Origin: JAPOUP01 sp965201085
Lineage (GTDB): Bacteria > Pseudomonadota > Alphaproteobacteria > Rhodobacterales > Rhodobacteraceae
Length of the DNA: 64,000 nt
Direction: 5' to 3'
NCBI GenBank assembly: GCA_965201085.1
Contig: CBDAVS010000025.1
Location: 868,001 to 932,000 of the forward strand
This document shows positions 47,007-55,732 of this stretch, one piece after another (position 1 is the stretch's first letter; the number at the start of each line of letters is the position of its first letter). The translations under genes were made by a program, and so were the position numbers. A model generated the notes under the pieces. It had not been told where the DNA came from. It made no database searches and saw only the letters and a program-made list of their open reading frames with translations.

Positions 47007-47746
47007 CTACTCAACGTGCGGTAAGATGTTGACAGGGGTCCCACTGAACAGCAGGGCGCGCCTTTTCCGGGCCGTACGCTTCCTTTCGGCTGGATAGTCC
47101 AGCCATCGCCACGTCCTGAAGCGAGGCGTGACGGTCCCGATAATCCAGTCCGGGTGAAGGCAGTTCATCGCACCGTAACCGTATCCCTCCGGTTCCCGGA
47201 ACCGCCACTGGACCGAATCTATGGTGACCGTTCTGAACGCCATGGCCACCTGCCTTGGAACGTCGAGCGGGATGGAGTTCACGCCGAGAAGGAAACAGCC
47301 GCCGGATCGGACCTTGGTGGCCATGGCCAGAATCATGGCCATGCAACGCTCCGGTGTCCGCTGGTGAACATAACCAAACCAGAAATGGGTGACGATATCG
47401 GCGTTGGGAACCGTAAGCATCACCCGTTCATCCAGAACGTCGCACTGGATGAACCGTGCTTCATGCCCCCTGCGGGCACGGGCGACATCCAGCATCGCTT
47501 TCGAACGGTCCAGACCGATCCGCTCCAGGTCGCCGTCCGCGTTCCTCAGGTGGAACCCGCCGCCACAGGCGATATCCAGCCACCGGGGCGGGCTGGACAG
47601 GTGCCCGGCGCGCCCTTCCGCCAGCGCCGACACCGTCCGCATCTCGAATTTAGTGTGTTCGGCTACGACGGCGGCTGTGCTGCACCTCCGGTTATAGAGA
47701 CCGGCATGCGTGGATCGTCATAGGGGAGTGCCACGTCATTCTCCAT
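47007..47746 (-). pseudogene. SAM-dependent class I methyltransferase, frameshifted near the start
   Basis: The core contains the SAM-binding motif PPRWLDIACGGGFHL, then IGLDRSKAMLDVARAR and VPNADIVTHFWFGYVHQ. The first segment from ATG 47746 reads MENDVALPYDDPRMP and overlaps the stop of the preceding gene. It leaves frame just before LYNRRCSTAAVVAEHTKFE, which is typical sequence ahead of motif I. One missing base near 47697 explains this. From internal ATG 47642 a protein of 211 residues remains possible. The substrate is unknown. It is the last gene of the conjugation operon. Confidence 0.65.
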
Positions 47747-48470
47747 TTTCGATCTCTACATGCGTAGTACCGTCAGGCCTCCCAGTCCCGATAACGTCCG
47801 CCAGCAGCCTCGCGTTACGCCTTCCCGCCCTTCGGTCCTGGAGCAGGAACCACTCGAGCTCTTCCCTGACGAGGCCGTCGAGCGCGGGAACGGAGCCGCG
47901 CCGGTCAAGCAGCCAGGCCCCGAGCAGGATCTGGCGGCGGGCGCGGACCGCGGCGGGAGTGACATCCGGTTCCTCGTCCGGATGGCCGTCGGGACTGGCG
48001 GCATCACCTTCAGCGAGCCGGTCGAGTAGACCTGTAATGAAGGTGAGATTCGCGGCGGCGACGGAAGCGGACCTGTGACTTCGTAGGTGTTCCTCGATGT
48101 CGGCGCGAAGAAGCGCGAGCATGTCAGGTTTGTGACGGAACTGCGCTACAAGAAAGGCCCCGAGGATGGCCTTGCGGCGCGCATCTTCCGCACGGGACGA
48201 TTTCCGCTGCCTGCTCCTGATCCGGTCAGCCCGTGCCCGGAGTTTCGACAGAGAGGACGCTCCGGGCGATCCGTCGCGCAGCGCGACCTCGACCATGCCT
48301 GCGATCTGGGCGGATGTGAATCTGTGTTCGAAGTATCCCGCCCTGCGAGCGACCTTGACGAGGCGCCGTTCCTCACGGGTCCGGACCCGTTCGATCTCGG
48401 CGTCCAGCCAGGCGATCCGCTCCTGTGCGGAACGCCGGATCCGCGGCTTCCTTTCCGGTGAGGCGCTCAC
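47736..48470 (-). CDS. TraD-like conjugal transfer accessory protein with two repeats
   Basis: The 244-residue basic, helical protein begins with a coiled-coil-like segment (SAQERIAWLDAEIERVRTRE, then ERRLVKVARRAGYF). It has two copies of a motif known from small TraD/MobC-type proteins: ARRKAILGAFLVAQFRHKPD at about 100 and ARRQILLGAWLLDRRGSVPA at about 185. Single-motif relatives accompany relaxases in Ti-like plasmids. It overlaps traF by 4 nt and the methyltransferase by 11 nt. The role is inferred from this resemblance and from context. Confidence 0.6.
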   Translation of the reverse strand: MSASPERKPRIRRSAQERIAWLDAEIERVRTREERRLVKVARRAGYFEHRFTSAQIAGMVEVALRDGSPGASSLSKLRARADRIRSRQRKSSRAEDARRKAILGAFLVAQFRHKPDMLALLRADIEEHLRSHRSASVAAANLTFITGLLDRLAEGDAASPDGHPDEEPDVTPAAVRARRQILLGAWLLDRRGSVPALDGLVREELEWFLLQDRRAGRRNARLLADVIGTGRPDGTTHVEIENGE

Positions 48471-48919
48471 TCAGGCCACCGGTTGAACTGGACAAGGGGT
48501 CGCCACCACGATCTGACCTCAGCCTGTCCGATCCTGCCAAGGAAACGGCTGTCGAGCGCGCGTGGCGTGGCACCGGCGAGGGTCAGGCTTCCGTCCGCAT
48601 GCCGCCGGGTGATCCGTTTGAGGATCCGGATGCCATCCGGCTGGGCCGGGGAACAGAAATGCGGATAGTAGTCGGCACCGCGGTGCCGCTCCGCCAGACA
48701 GAACGTTACGTAGGTCGCATCCGCAGGTGGGGTGCGAAAATATAGACCAGGCGGGACGGAACCGGAAGCGCTGCCGAGCAGCAGTCCCATGGAGCCGGCA
48801 GCACCGATAGACGCAAGCGAAACGGTCAGCGCCAGCGCCGCGAACACGATCGGGCGGAGACCTAGGAACGCCGGTGATTCCGATGGCTCCTGGCGGGATA
48901 TGTCCATCCGCCTACGCAT
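48467..48919 (-). CDS. traF: Conjugative transfer signal peptidase TraF (S26 family)
   Basis: The 150-residue membrane protein has one N-terminal helix (PIVFAALALTVSLASIGAAG), then the serine motif in SGSVPPGLYFR and the lysine motif in GIRILKRITRRHADG. That is the catalytic pair of S26 signal peptidases. TraF processes the pilin (here TrbC) for cyclisation or maturation in Trb-type systems. The start overlaps the preceding small gene by 8 nt. ATG 48907 is an alternative start. The C-terminus is RPLVQFNRWPE. Confidence 0.85.
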   Translation of the reverse strand: MRRRMDISRQEPSESPAFLGLRPIVFAALALTVSLASIGAAGSMGLLLGSASGSVPPGLYFRTPPADATYVTFCLAERHRGADYYPHFCSPAQPDGIRILKRITRRHADGSLTLAGATPRALDSRFLGRIGQAEVRSWWRPLVQFNRWPE

Positions 48920-49205
48920 CAGTATCGCTGTCCCGAAGCCATCCAGGCCGTTCCGGCGCCACGCCTTTCAGCAGCGAGAGATGCCGGTGCAGCCGCCAAC
49001 GGGTGAGGCTTTCCTTACGACTGCGCAGACGCAGGTCGTGAACTTCGTCCCTGCAGGCTGGATGGGATGTATTCCAGACGACGATGTCCCAGATTCTTTG
49101 GCGTGTGGAGTCCGACGGATTCACCGGCGGGAGGGTAAAAACCCTCTTCAGCGAACCGATACGGAACAGGCGCCAATGGGGCAGGAAAGGAAGGCGAAAC
49201 CTCAA
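48912..49205 (-). CDS. Small hypothetical protein in the conjugation operon
   Basis: The 97-residue basic protein starts MRFRLPFLPHWRLFRIGSLK and contains RQRIWDIVVWNTSHPACRDE and RWRLHRHLSLLKG. It has no membrane segment and no recognised family. It is supported by overlaps of 4 nt with traG and 8 nt with traF and by the absence of any other reading of this stretch. It may be specific to this type of element. Confidence 0.6.
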   Translation of the reverse strand: MRFRLPFLPHWRLFRIGSLKRVFTLPPVNPSDSTRQRIWDIVVWNTSHPACRDEVHDLRLRSRKESLTRWRLHRHLSLLKGVAPERPGWLRDSDTDA

Positions 49206-51373
49206 GGTGCCGAGCTCCCCTCACCGCCGTCGATGGCGGCTGTCACCTTTGGCCTGACCCGTGTCCAGAGTCCGGAGTCATCTGACGTGTCGGCCGCCGG
49301 TGTCTCTTTCGGCTTCGGGTTCAGTCCCGCCTCCTCCCGCACCCGTTTCAGCGTTTCGCGCTGGATTTTCATCACATCCAGACTATCCTTTATTCCCTCG
49401 ATGCCGAGGGCACGGGTCCGCATCTCCGGCCGCGTGAACCAAATCGCCTTGCTCGCCAGTATCGGGCGGTGGCCGGGAGAGGTTATGATCGAGGCGTGCC
49501 TCGGTAACTGGCTGATGGCAGTGGGGGTAATTAGCGGCAGGTCGCGCAGCTGCTCGGACTCCGAAGAGCTCACCGAACCGCCCAGCGTCGAAATCAGGGG
49601 ACTTGAGGCGGAGCTACCCTCGGTCGTCACCCTAATCGTCCGCCCGCCGAGCATCGTGGAGAGTTCCTGGGCGCTCTCCCGGCTCGATAGCGGCCCGGTA
49701 ACCGTAGCTGAGCAGCCGTCACGCCAGGAGGTCATCCCCGCCTTGCCCCAGAGCTTCTCCACCGCGCCGGGCGTCTGATAGAACAGCATCAGGTGTAACC
49801 CGATCGAGCGCCCGCGGTCCCGGATGTTCTCGAGAATGTCCATGTTCCCGAGCTTCGCCGCCTCGTCGATAAGCAGAAGGCGTCTCGCCCTCGGCGCTTC
49901 GTTGATCTCTGTCAGCTGCGCTGCCAGCAGCAGGCTACCGAGCATCAGCCTCAGCATCGGCGCGAAGTCTTCCGCCACATGCTGCGGGATGTTCAGGAAA
50001 ATGTCGCATCTCGGGTCCAGCACTTGTGCCAGCACCGGACTGTTGGGCGGCATCGTGGCGTATTTCTGGATGTCCGGGAACTCGGAGAACAGCAGCTGGT
50101 TGGTGATCTCGGTCTTCACACTGTAATAGAACCGCTCCTCCATGCCGGCCACGTCCCTGATACGGTTGCGCACCACATCATACTGGACTTTCGGCAGAAG
50201 GCCTTCGATAGCCGTGCCGACACTACGGGCCGGCAGGCTGAGAATGTTCGCGACCGACGCGACAATGTTGTTGGCACCGGTTTCGGCGTAGAAGGCGAGG
50301 AGGGCAGTGAACAGCGCTATCGCCGCCTCCTTGAAATACCTGCCGTTCTCCACCCCTTCGTAGCCCTTCGGGATCATGAGCTTCGCCATGGCCAGGTAGA
50401 CGGACGGACGGTCCTTCGCGAGTACCGCCAGCAGGCGGGCGGGGTCGAAGCCGTGCTCGGCGTCGATCAGGACGGGCTCGAATCCCATCGCCCGGCGCAC
50501 GTCGGCGGTGCGGGCGTAGACTTCGCATTTCGGATCGAACACGACCAGCGGCCCCTGGTAGGTCAATATGTTGGGAATCAGAAGGCCGGTGGTTTTGTAG
50601 CCGGATGCCTGGGTGGTCACGAGCACGTGGCCGTTGCCGTCGACCGGATCGAGGGTGATGAGCTGTCCCTTACCCTGCTGCCCCCAGCTTGACCGGCGAC
50701 CCGGCTCGAAATTCGGGCTCTCCCGCGTCGGGTCGGTGAGTTCGCCCAGAACGATGCCACCGGGATGTGAGAAGCTCCGTCTCACTTCCGAAGGTGACGC
50801 CCATGTGGCGTGCGGCAGCCCTTTGACCGTCCGGCCCGACTCTCTGCCTCCCCCGTTGTTGCAGGCGCCGCTGTCCCGCGCGGCTTCACTGACCCTCTTG
50901 TGGACTGCCTGCCAGATGCGGACAGCGACCGCAATGGCAAGCAGGATTTGTGCCACACCGCAGACGAGCAGAACAAATGTCGCGTCCGGGGTCACGTCAT
51001 AATGGCGCATAACACTCCGAACGGTGCGTCCGAGATCGTCCAGCACCCAGCTTGGACGCCATCCTTGCGCGGTTTGGACGGGCCGTGCGAAATATAGGGC
51101 GAGGCCCGGGACATACAGCAGCCACCACAGAGCACCAGTCCTACCGAGGCATCTGGCCAGCATCTGGCCGAGCAGCGCCGGACCGGCGCAGGCCAGGGCC
51201 AAGCCAGCTTCGTTCTGGGCGGGTGACGTGACATAGGCGTTGAAGAGCTGACGGTTGACTAGGAACGCCGCGAGAGTGGCTGCTGGAACCACAACCAGGA
51301 TCAGGGTCACGGGAAACGCCCTCCGCACGGATCGAGTCACCCGGAGAACGGTGTCTGGAATTCGGGCGATCAT
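49202..51373 (-). CDS. traG: Type IV coupling protein TraG/VirD4
   Basis: The coupling ATPase links the relaxosome to the secretion channel. The 723-residue protein has N-terminal membrane helices (VTLILVVVPAATLAAFLVNR, then LLVCGVAQILLAIAVAVRI). Next comes the nucleotide-binding region LVTTQASGYKTTGLLIPNIL, the motif PLVVFDPK, and Walker B RRLLLIDEAAKLGNMD. The P-loop is unusual. Around Lys260 it reads SGYKTT, without the glycines normally found at the start of the loop and before the lysine. I chose ATG 51373 because it overlaps the traB stop by 4 nt. The frame is open further up to 51718, but that part is antisense-like. Confidence 0.87.
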   Translation of the reverse strand: MIARIPDTVLRVTRSVRRAFPVTLILVVVPAATLAAFLVNRQLFNAYVTSPAQNEAGLALACAGPALLGQMLARCLGRTGALWWLLYVPGLALYFARPVQTAQGWRPSWVLDDLGRTVRSVMRHYDVTPDATFVLLVCGVAQILLAIAVAVRIWQAVHKRVSEAARDSGACNNGGGRESGRTVKGLPHATWASPSEVRRSFSHPGGIVLGELTDPTRESPNFEPGRRSSWGQQGKGQLITLDPVDGNGHVLVTTQASGYKTTGLLIPNILTYQGPLVVFDPKCEVYARTADVRRAMGFEPVLIDAEHGFDPARLLAVLAKDRPSVYLAMAKLMIPKGYEGVENGRYFKEAAIALFTALLAFYAETGANNIVASVANILSLPARSVGTAIEGLLPKVQYDVVRNRIRDVAGMEERFYYSVKTEITNQLLFSEFPDIQKYATMPPNSPVLAQVLDPRCDIFLNIPQHVAEDFAPMLRLMLGSLLLAAQLTEINEAPRARRLLLIDEAAKLGNMDILENIRDRGRSIGLHLMLFYQTPGAVEKLWGKAGMTSWRDGCSATVTGPLSSRESAQELSTMLGGRTIRVTTEGSSASSPLISTLGGSVSSSESEQLRDLPLITPTAISQLPRHASIITSPGHRPILASKAIWFTRPEMRTRALGIEGIKDSLDVMKIQRETLKRVREEAGLNPKPKETPAADTSDDSGLWTRVRPKVTAAIDGGEGSSAP

Positions 51374-52548
51374 CGCTCGGACCCTTCGTGGACCAGGAAG
51401 GTCTGACCTGTCTCGGCATGAAGGACGGTGCGTCCAGACAGGCTGGCCATGGCCGCGGCAGCCTTCCGCCGCAACGTACGCACCGGAGCGCTGCCGGACC
51501 CCGGGGCCACGGCATCGAATGCGGCATCGTTGGACAGAACGACGACGGGCCTGTCGGAACTGGACGTAAGGAGCGGTGCCCATGTCCGTGGCAGGAACGC
51601 CTCGAGACAGAGAAGCCAGTCTACGGCACTTTCCGACTCGGAAGCCCTGAATGGAGCCATCGAAGACCATGTGCCCGTCAGAAGGGGAATTCCGATCCGT
51701 GCCTCGTATTCGATCCAACCCGGCTGGCGCCCGACATGACAGGCTTCCGAATCAAGCCGCCAGACCGTTCCTCGACGGTATCCCGATGCTGGATCCGCCA
51801 CTCCGATATAGAGGACCAGATGGCGTTCGACCGCTACATCGCACCAGAAGGAGAGCGCGTCGGAATCCCTAGCGTCAAAGACGTTCTCGCCGAGGATCAC
51901 TTCGGAACCCGGCGGCATGCTGTCACGAAGTGCGATCCAGCGAACTCGTTCGGTGATCGTCGCGGGTTCGGGCATTTCCTTCCATCCGCCGGAGTCAGAT
52001 GAGTGTGACCGCAGTGTCTCGGTCACAGGTGCGGCGACGGCCAGAGGCAGCGCAAGCACTGTACGCATGTGCTTCGATCGCATCGCCTCGACCGCCGCGA
52101 GCGCCAGACCCGCCGCGACGAGACCGGTGAGGCCGAATCCCGGAACGCATGCGGCGATGGCGGCGACGGGCGATGCCGGGAAGAATGGAATGGCGGCGAG
52201 CAGGACACCGGTAACCACGATTCCAGTCACCGCGGGGACCGCCGAGACCACCGCGCAGAACGCCAAAGCACCTGATATGGCTGGGAATGACGCGATGCCG
52301 GTTCCGATCAGGCCCGATGTGCAGAGCGCCGCCGCCGGAGCGATGAACACGGCGATGCCCAGAACACGCGCGCCCGGCGTCCCCTGCCAGATCGCCAGCA
52401 GGAGGGGCACCAGGGCCAGCGAGAGCGGCACATGCGGAACGCACATTGCAGCGACGGTGACAGCAAGGGATACGGGCCAAGCCAGTGCCGTCGCCGCAGA
52501 CCAGAGCATGGCAGACGAGGGTCCTGAAAGGCGGTCAGTCGACTGCAT
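51370..52548 (-). CDS. traB: Conjugal transfer protein TraB (apolipoprotein N-acyltransferase-like)
   Basis: The 392-residue protein has five or six membrane helices in the first 180 residues. A nitrilase-like C-terminal domain follows (PPGSEVILGENVFDARDS, SFWCDVAVERHLVLYIGV, then RRGTVWRLDSEA). This is the layout of TraB of Ti-type plasmids, which resembles Lnt. Its biochemical role in transfer is not established. It overlaps the upstream gene by 14 nt and traG by 4 nt. The frame is intact. Confidence 0.8.
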   Translation of the reverse strand: MQSTDRLSGPSSAMLWSAATALAWPVSLAVTVAAMCVPHVPLSLALVPLLLAIWQGTPGARVLGIAVFIAPAAALCTSGLIGTGIASFPAISGALAFCAVVSAVPAVTGIVVTGVLLAAIPFFPASPVAAIAACVPGFGLTGLVAAGLALAAVEAMRSKHMRTVLALPLAVAAPVTETLRSHSSDSGGWKEMPEPATITERVRWIALRDSMPPGSEVILGENVFDARDSDALSFWCDVAVERHLVLYIGVADPASGYRRGTVWRLDSEACHVGRQPGWIEYEARIGIPLLTGTWSSMAPFRASESESAVDWLLCLEAFLPRTWAPLLTSSSDRPVVVLSNDAAFDAVAPGSGSAPVRTLRRKAAAAMASLSGRTVLHAETGQTFLVHEGSER

Positions 52549-53308
52549 AGGGATCGAAACTCCATCTGCGGGTGGATCGGGTCAGGCTTCCCTCGCGACG
52601 GGCGTCCCGCATCGCCGCGGTTATTTCCGCACGGCTGACCCGAACGGCATCGAAGGCAAGGACCTCTTCGTCACGGGCGCGTGGCTGGGGGTCGAACCGC
52701 GGGGCGGTATGAACGATCGGGACTCCGGCCAGAACCGCAAGAACCGTTTCAGGGTCGGTGAGCGCCCTGTTGCCGTTGATGCCGTGATAGGCCGAGCGGC
52801 CTCGTTCCGGTCCTTCGGTCAGAGGAAGCGCCGCCCAGATTCCGGCAAGGCAGTTTCCGTAGGCGGGATGGTCGGAGCCTGTACCCGAAGGCCCGCATTC
52901 CGTGACGAGCAGCCGTGCCAGACGGTCCTGCATGTCTCGATCGAACAGTGCGCCCTGAGCGATGCCGTGCCGGTTCACTAGACGCTGAAGCGTCGGCCGG
53001 ATAATCTGGTAGCCGCCAGCCGCCGTCGACGGAGCTCCTGCCCTTCGGACACGGTTCTGCCAGCGGAGTACGTCCTCCAGCGTCATCTCGGTGAGAGGGC
53101 GCGGCGGCTGTAGAGGAATCCGGCGCTCGAAGGAATCGTAACCCGCCGGAGCTTCCAGTGCCCGGATGAATGACAGCAGGGCGGTGTGACGGACTTGGGG
53201 TTCCGCTTCGCAGACATGAGCCTGGACCGAAATCACCAGCGCGAGGACCGCCGGAACACGAACGCCAAAGCGGGCGGCCCATGTGCGTATATGGAACAAC
53301 GCCGGCAT
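52535..53308 (-). CDS. Exported lysozyme-like (VirB1-type) protein
   Basis: The 257-residue protein starts MPALFHIRTWAARFGVRVPA with a signal peptide ending near CEA. The domain has SFIRALEAPAGYDSF with a conserved glutamate, TLEDVLRWQNRVRRAG and STAAGGYQIIRPTLQRLV. It shares these blocks with the N-terminal domain of the next gene upstream in the operon (53311-54645). They match small muramidase or transglycosylase domains that open peptidoglycan for the secretion channel. It begins 2 nt after the fusion gene and overlaps traB by 14 nt. The C-terminal 60 residues are basic and unassigned. Confidence 0.72.
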   Translation of the reverse strand: MPALFHIRTWAARFGVRVPAVLALVISVQAHVCEAEPQVRHTALLSFIRALEAPAGYDSFERRIPLQPPRPLTEMTLEDVLRWQNRVRRAGAPSTAAGGYQIIRPTLQRLVNRHGIAQGALFDRDMQDRLARLLVTECGPSGTGSDHPAYGNCLAGIWAALPLTEGPERGRSAYHGINGNRALTDPETVLAVLAGVPIVHTAPRFDPQPRARDEEVLAFDAVRVSRAEITAAMRDARREGSLTRSTRRWSFDPYAVD

Positions 53309-53310
53309 TT

Positions 53311-54645
53311 CTAGCCGTTCACCACCGCGCCAGCCACCCGCGGCAAGTGCCAAGCAAGCACGAGCGCAAGCACTTCCAGAAGCAGCAGGATGATCGCTGC
53401 GGCGGGTGCGGAGGTCTCGGCGCGGACGGTCCATGCAAGGTCGGAAAACACCGCCAGCACCAGCATGATCGCCAACAGGCTGAACGCCGCGGCGATCAGG
53501 CTGAACAGATAGGCCCGCGTGTCCGCGACACCCTGCGTCAGGCCCCCGAAACCCGCAAGCAGAAGCCCTCCCGCGCCCACGAACAGCAGGCGGATCATCC
53601 AGAACACGATGAGCGCGACCTGAACTCCGAAGGCGATGGTGATCGCCACCGCCGCCAGCCAGACAAAGGCCCTTGCCGGAACGGGATAGGCCGCCAGACC
53701 CTCGAACAGCGAGAACACCAGCGTCATCCTTCCGGCGGCGGCGTCCGACAGCGAATAGCCGGATGGTCCGGCGGCAGTATCGGCGACCTCCCGGACGAAT
53801 TTCGACAGCGTGTCGAGGAACTCGCCGGGCCAGGTCAGAATGAACAGGCAGGGCAGAACGACGGCGAGCCGGTAGGCCAGCGCACCGAATGGCGCCGAGA
53901 GACCACCGTCGCCGATCGCCCATCTACCACCGCGCAGAACGAGATCGAGGGTGAACAGGAGCAGCAGCAGCGATACGCCGTAACGTGCCGTCGCCTCCAG
54001 CACCGCGCGTGTCGCTTCGGCCAGCCGTTCCAGAAAGCGGTCCCAGGAGAACCCGAAGCGAAGACCCGCCGTGATCGCGGCGGCCTGAACCGCGGCTTCC
54101 GCGACGCTTATGGTGCAGCCAAGCACCCCCTGATAGGTATGCGAGGTGACAAGGGCATGGTTACCCGCGATGCCTTCGTATGCTGAATGTCCGTCGCCCG
54201 CACCACCAATACGGGGAAGAGCAGCCCAGACCCGGGCGATGGCGTTCGCGGTCTCCGGAGAGTTGTCGCCGTCGCGATATCCCGTATCACGAAGGAGGTG
54301 TCGTCCCAGCCGGTCCTGTACGGCGGCGTCGAACCGCTCTCCCGGTGAGACCGCACCCTCTTCCAGAAGACGCCGCAATGTCGGACGGATTATCTGGTAC
54401 CGTCCTGCCGCTGTGGAGACGGACCCGGCCCGCACGGCGTTCCGCTGCCATTCAAGAACCTGGCCCACCGTCATCGAGGACAGCGGTCGCGAAGGCGGAT
54501 GACGGACTCCAAAATAGTGGGCGTTGTAGTCACCGCCGGATTCCAGCCTGCCGATGAAATCCAGCATCGTATCCTCGGTGCAGGCCAGCGCGGGCAGGAC
54601 CGGTGCGAGCACCGCCGCGAGGACGAGTCGGGTCAACCAACCCAT
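53311..54645 (-). CDS. Lysozyme domain fused to a TrbL/VirB6-like membrane protein
   Basis: The 444-residue protein has a signal peptide (MGWLTRLVLAAVLAPVLPAL). A lysozyme-like domain spans about 25-165 (MLDFIGRLESGGDYNAHYFG, then STAAGRYQIIRPTLRRLLEE). From about residue 175 a polytopic membrane part with six or so helices follows. It includes LDLVLRGGRWAIGDGGLSAP, which parallels VDFVWRGGKWAIGEDRIDAV in the TrbL at 56473-57525. One chain thus joins a peptidoglycan hydrolase and a channel-type subunit that are normally separate VirB1 and VirB6 proteins. It starts 1 nt after trbI. The frame is intact across the junction. Confidence 0.72.
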   Translation of the reverse strand: MGWLTRLVLAAVLAPVLPALACTEDTMLDFIGRLESGGDYNAHYFGVRHPPSRPLSSMTVGQVLEWQRNAVRAGSVSTAAGRYQIIRPTLRRLLEEGAVSPGERFDAAVQDRLGRHLLRDTGYRDGDNSPETANAIARVWAALPRIGGAGDGHSAYEGIAGNHALVTSHTYQGVLGCTISVAEAAVQAAAITAGLRFGFSWDRFLERLAEATRAVLEATARYGVSLLLLLFTLDLVLRGGRWAIGDGGLSAPFGALAYRLAVVLPCLFILTWPGEFLDTLSKFVREVADTAAGPSGYSLSDAAAGRMTLVFSLFEGLAAYPVPARAFVWLAAVAITIAFGVQVALIVFWMIRLLFVGAGGLLLAGFGGLTQGVADTRAYLFSLIAAAFSLLAIMLVLAVFSDLAWTVRAETSAPAAAIILLLLEVLALVLAWHLPRVAGAVVNG

Positions 54646-54646
54646 T

Positions 54647-55732
54647 CTACGCGCCTCCGAGCGATGGCAGGTGCATGTCTTCCTCCACCAGAACGTTGAT
54701 CAGCGTTCCCGCGCGCACCCGGAACCTTGGCCCGCGGTCAAGCAGCCGTCCGTGATATTCCTGTCCCACTCTTGATGTGGCGTTTCCGGTCGCGCCGGCG
54801 ATCAGGGCGGCGAGGTCGGATCGCTGCGGTTCGGGATCGAACCCTGTGATGATCTGGGTCGCGTTGCCAGCCAGATCGAATAGCACCGCCGCTCCGAGGG
54901 CCGCGGCGAGGCCTGTTCTGCGGCGGCCTTTCACGCCCGACACGCCGTCGCTGCCTAGTGCCGGAGCCTCCTGAAGGTCCAGCGGCGTGCCGTCGGGCAT
55001 GCGCAGATCCGTCCATGACAGGAACATCCGGCGCTGTCCGGTCGCCGTGCCGGAGTCGTACACACCGACGATCTGCGAGCCGCGCGGTATCAGGGCATGC
55101 CCGCCCGTCACTGTGTCGAATACAGTCTCGGTGACCTGTGCCAGGACCAGCCCGGGAAGTTCGGAATCCACCGGTGAGCGCAGAACGGCAGGTATGACAC
55201 TGCCTCTGGCGAGGAGGTGGACAGGAGATTCGGGTGAGGCATTACCTAGCGGGGCAGGGGAGGGAAGAGGCTTCAGGCCAGGTCCGGAGGCGGACGAAAC
55301 GGTTTCGGGGCTGGCATGCGCCGCAGGCGGCTGCTCTGGATCCCCTTCCCTAACTGCCATCCCGGCCGTATCGGTCACGCCGGGGGTCAGGGGGCTGTCG
55401 GAGGCGCGGCGGGCGCGTTCCTCCCGCCATGCGAGATCGGCGGCGAGCCGCTCTCGAATCGCCTGAAGTTCAGCATCGTCTACCGGACGCCCGGGTGGAG
55501 AGTCGTCAGGTTCCGGTTCGGTCTGTACCTGTTCCGGCTCCGGTGTTACACCCAGGCCCAGCCGGTCGGTGCGTTGCTCCACGTCTCCGGTGTCAAGATC
55601 CGTGGCCGAACTGTCCTCCGGACGATCGATCATGCCCTGAAGCACGCTGTTGCCCCAGAATCCCAGCAAAAGCGCGAACAGAACGACCAGCACCGCGGCC
55701 GTGAGAGGGATACGGGGGCCGGTCGAGTTCAT
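54647..55732 (-). CDS. trbI: Conjugation channel protein TrbI/VirB10
   Basis: The 361-residue protein has a short cytoplasmic tail and one membrane helix (IPLTAAVLVVLFALLLGFWG). A Pro/Glu-rich linker and the VirB10 beta-barrel domain follow (GSVIPAVLRSPVDSELPG, ALIPRGSQIVGVYDSG, RRRTGLAAALGAAVLFDLAG and RVRAGTLINVLVEEDM). VirB10 spans both membranes and links ATPase energy to the outer pore. The start ATG 55732 overlaps trbF by 4 nt. The open frame further upstream to 56002 is not conserved. Confidence 0.9.
   Translation of the reverse strand: MNSTGPRIPLTAAVLVVLFALLLGFWGNSVLQGMIDRPEDSSATDLDTGDVEQRTDRLGLGVTPEPEQVQTEPEPDDSPPGRPVDDAELQAIRERLAADLAWREERARRASDSPLTPGVTDTAGMAVREGDPEQPPAAHASPETVSSASGPGLKPLPSPAPLGNASPESPVHLLARGSVIPAVLRSPVDSELPGLVLAQVTETVFDTVTGGHALIPRGSQIVGVYDSGTATGQRRMFLSWTDLRMPDGTPLDLQEAPALGSDGVSGVKGRRRTGLAAALGAAVLFDLAGNATQIITGFDPEPQRSDLAALIAGATGNATSRVGQEYHGRLLDRGPRFRVRAGTLINVLVEEDMHLPSLGGA

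Noticed and set aside
49202..51718. A longer TraG starting at 51718.
   Set aside because: The extra 115 residues are antisense-like and overlap traB. ATG 51373 gives a normal N-terminus and a 4-nt overlap.
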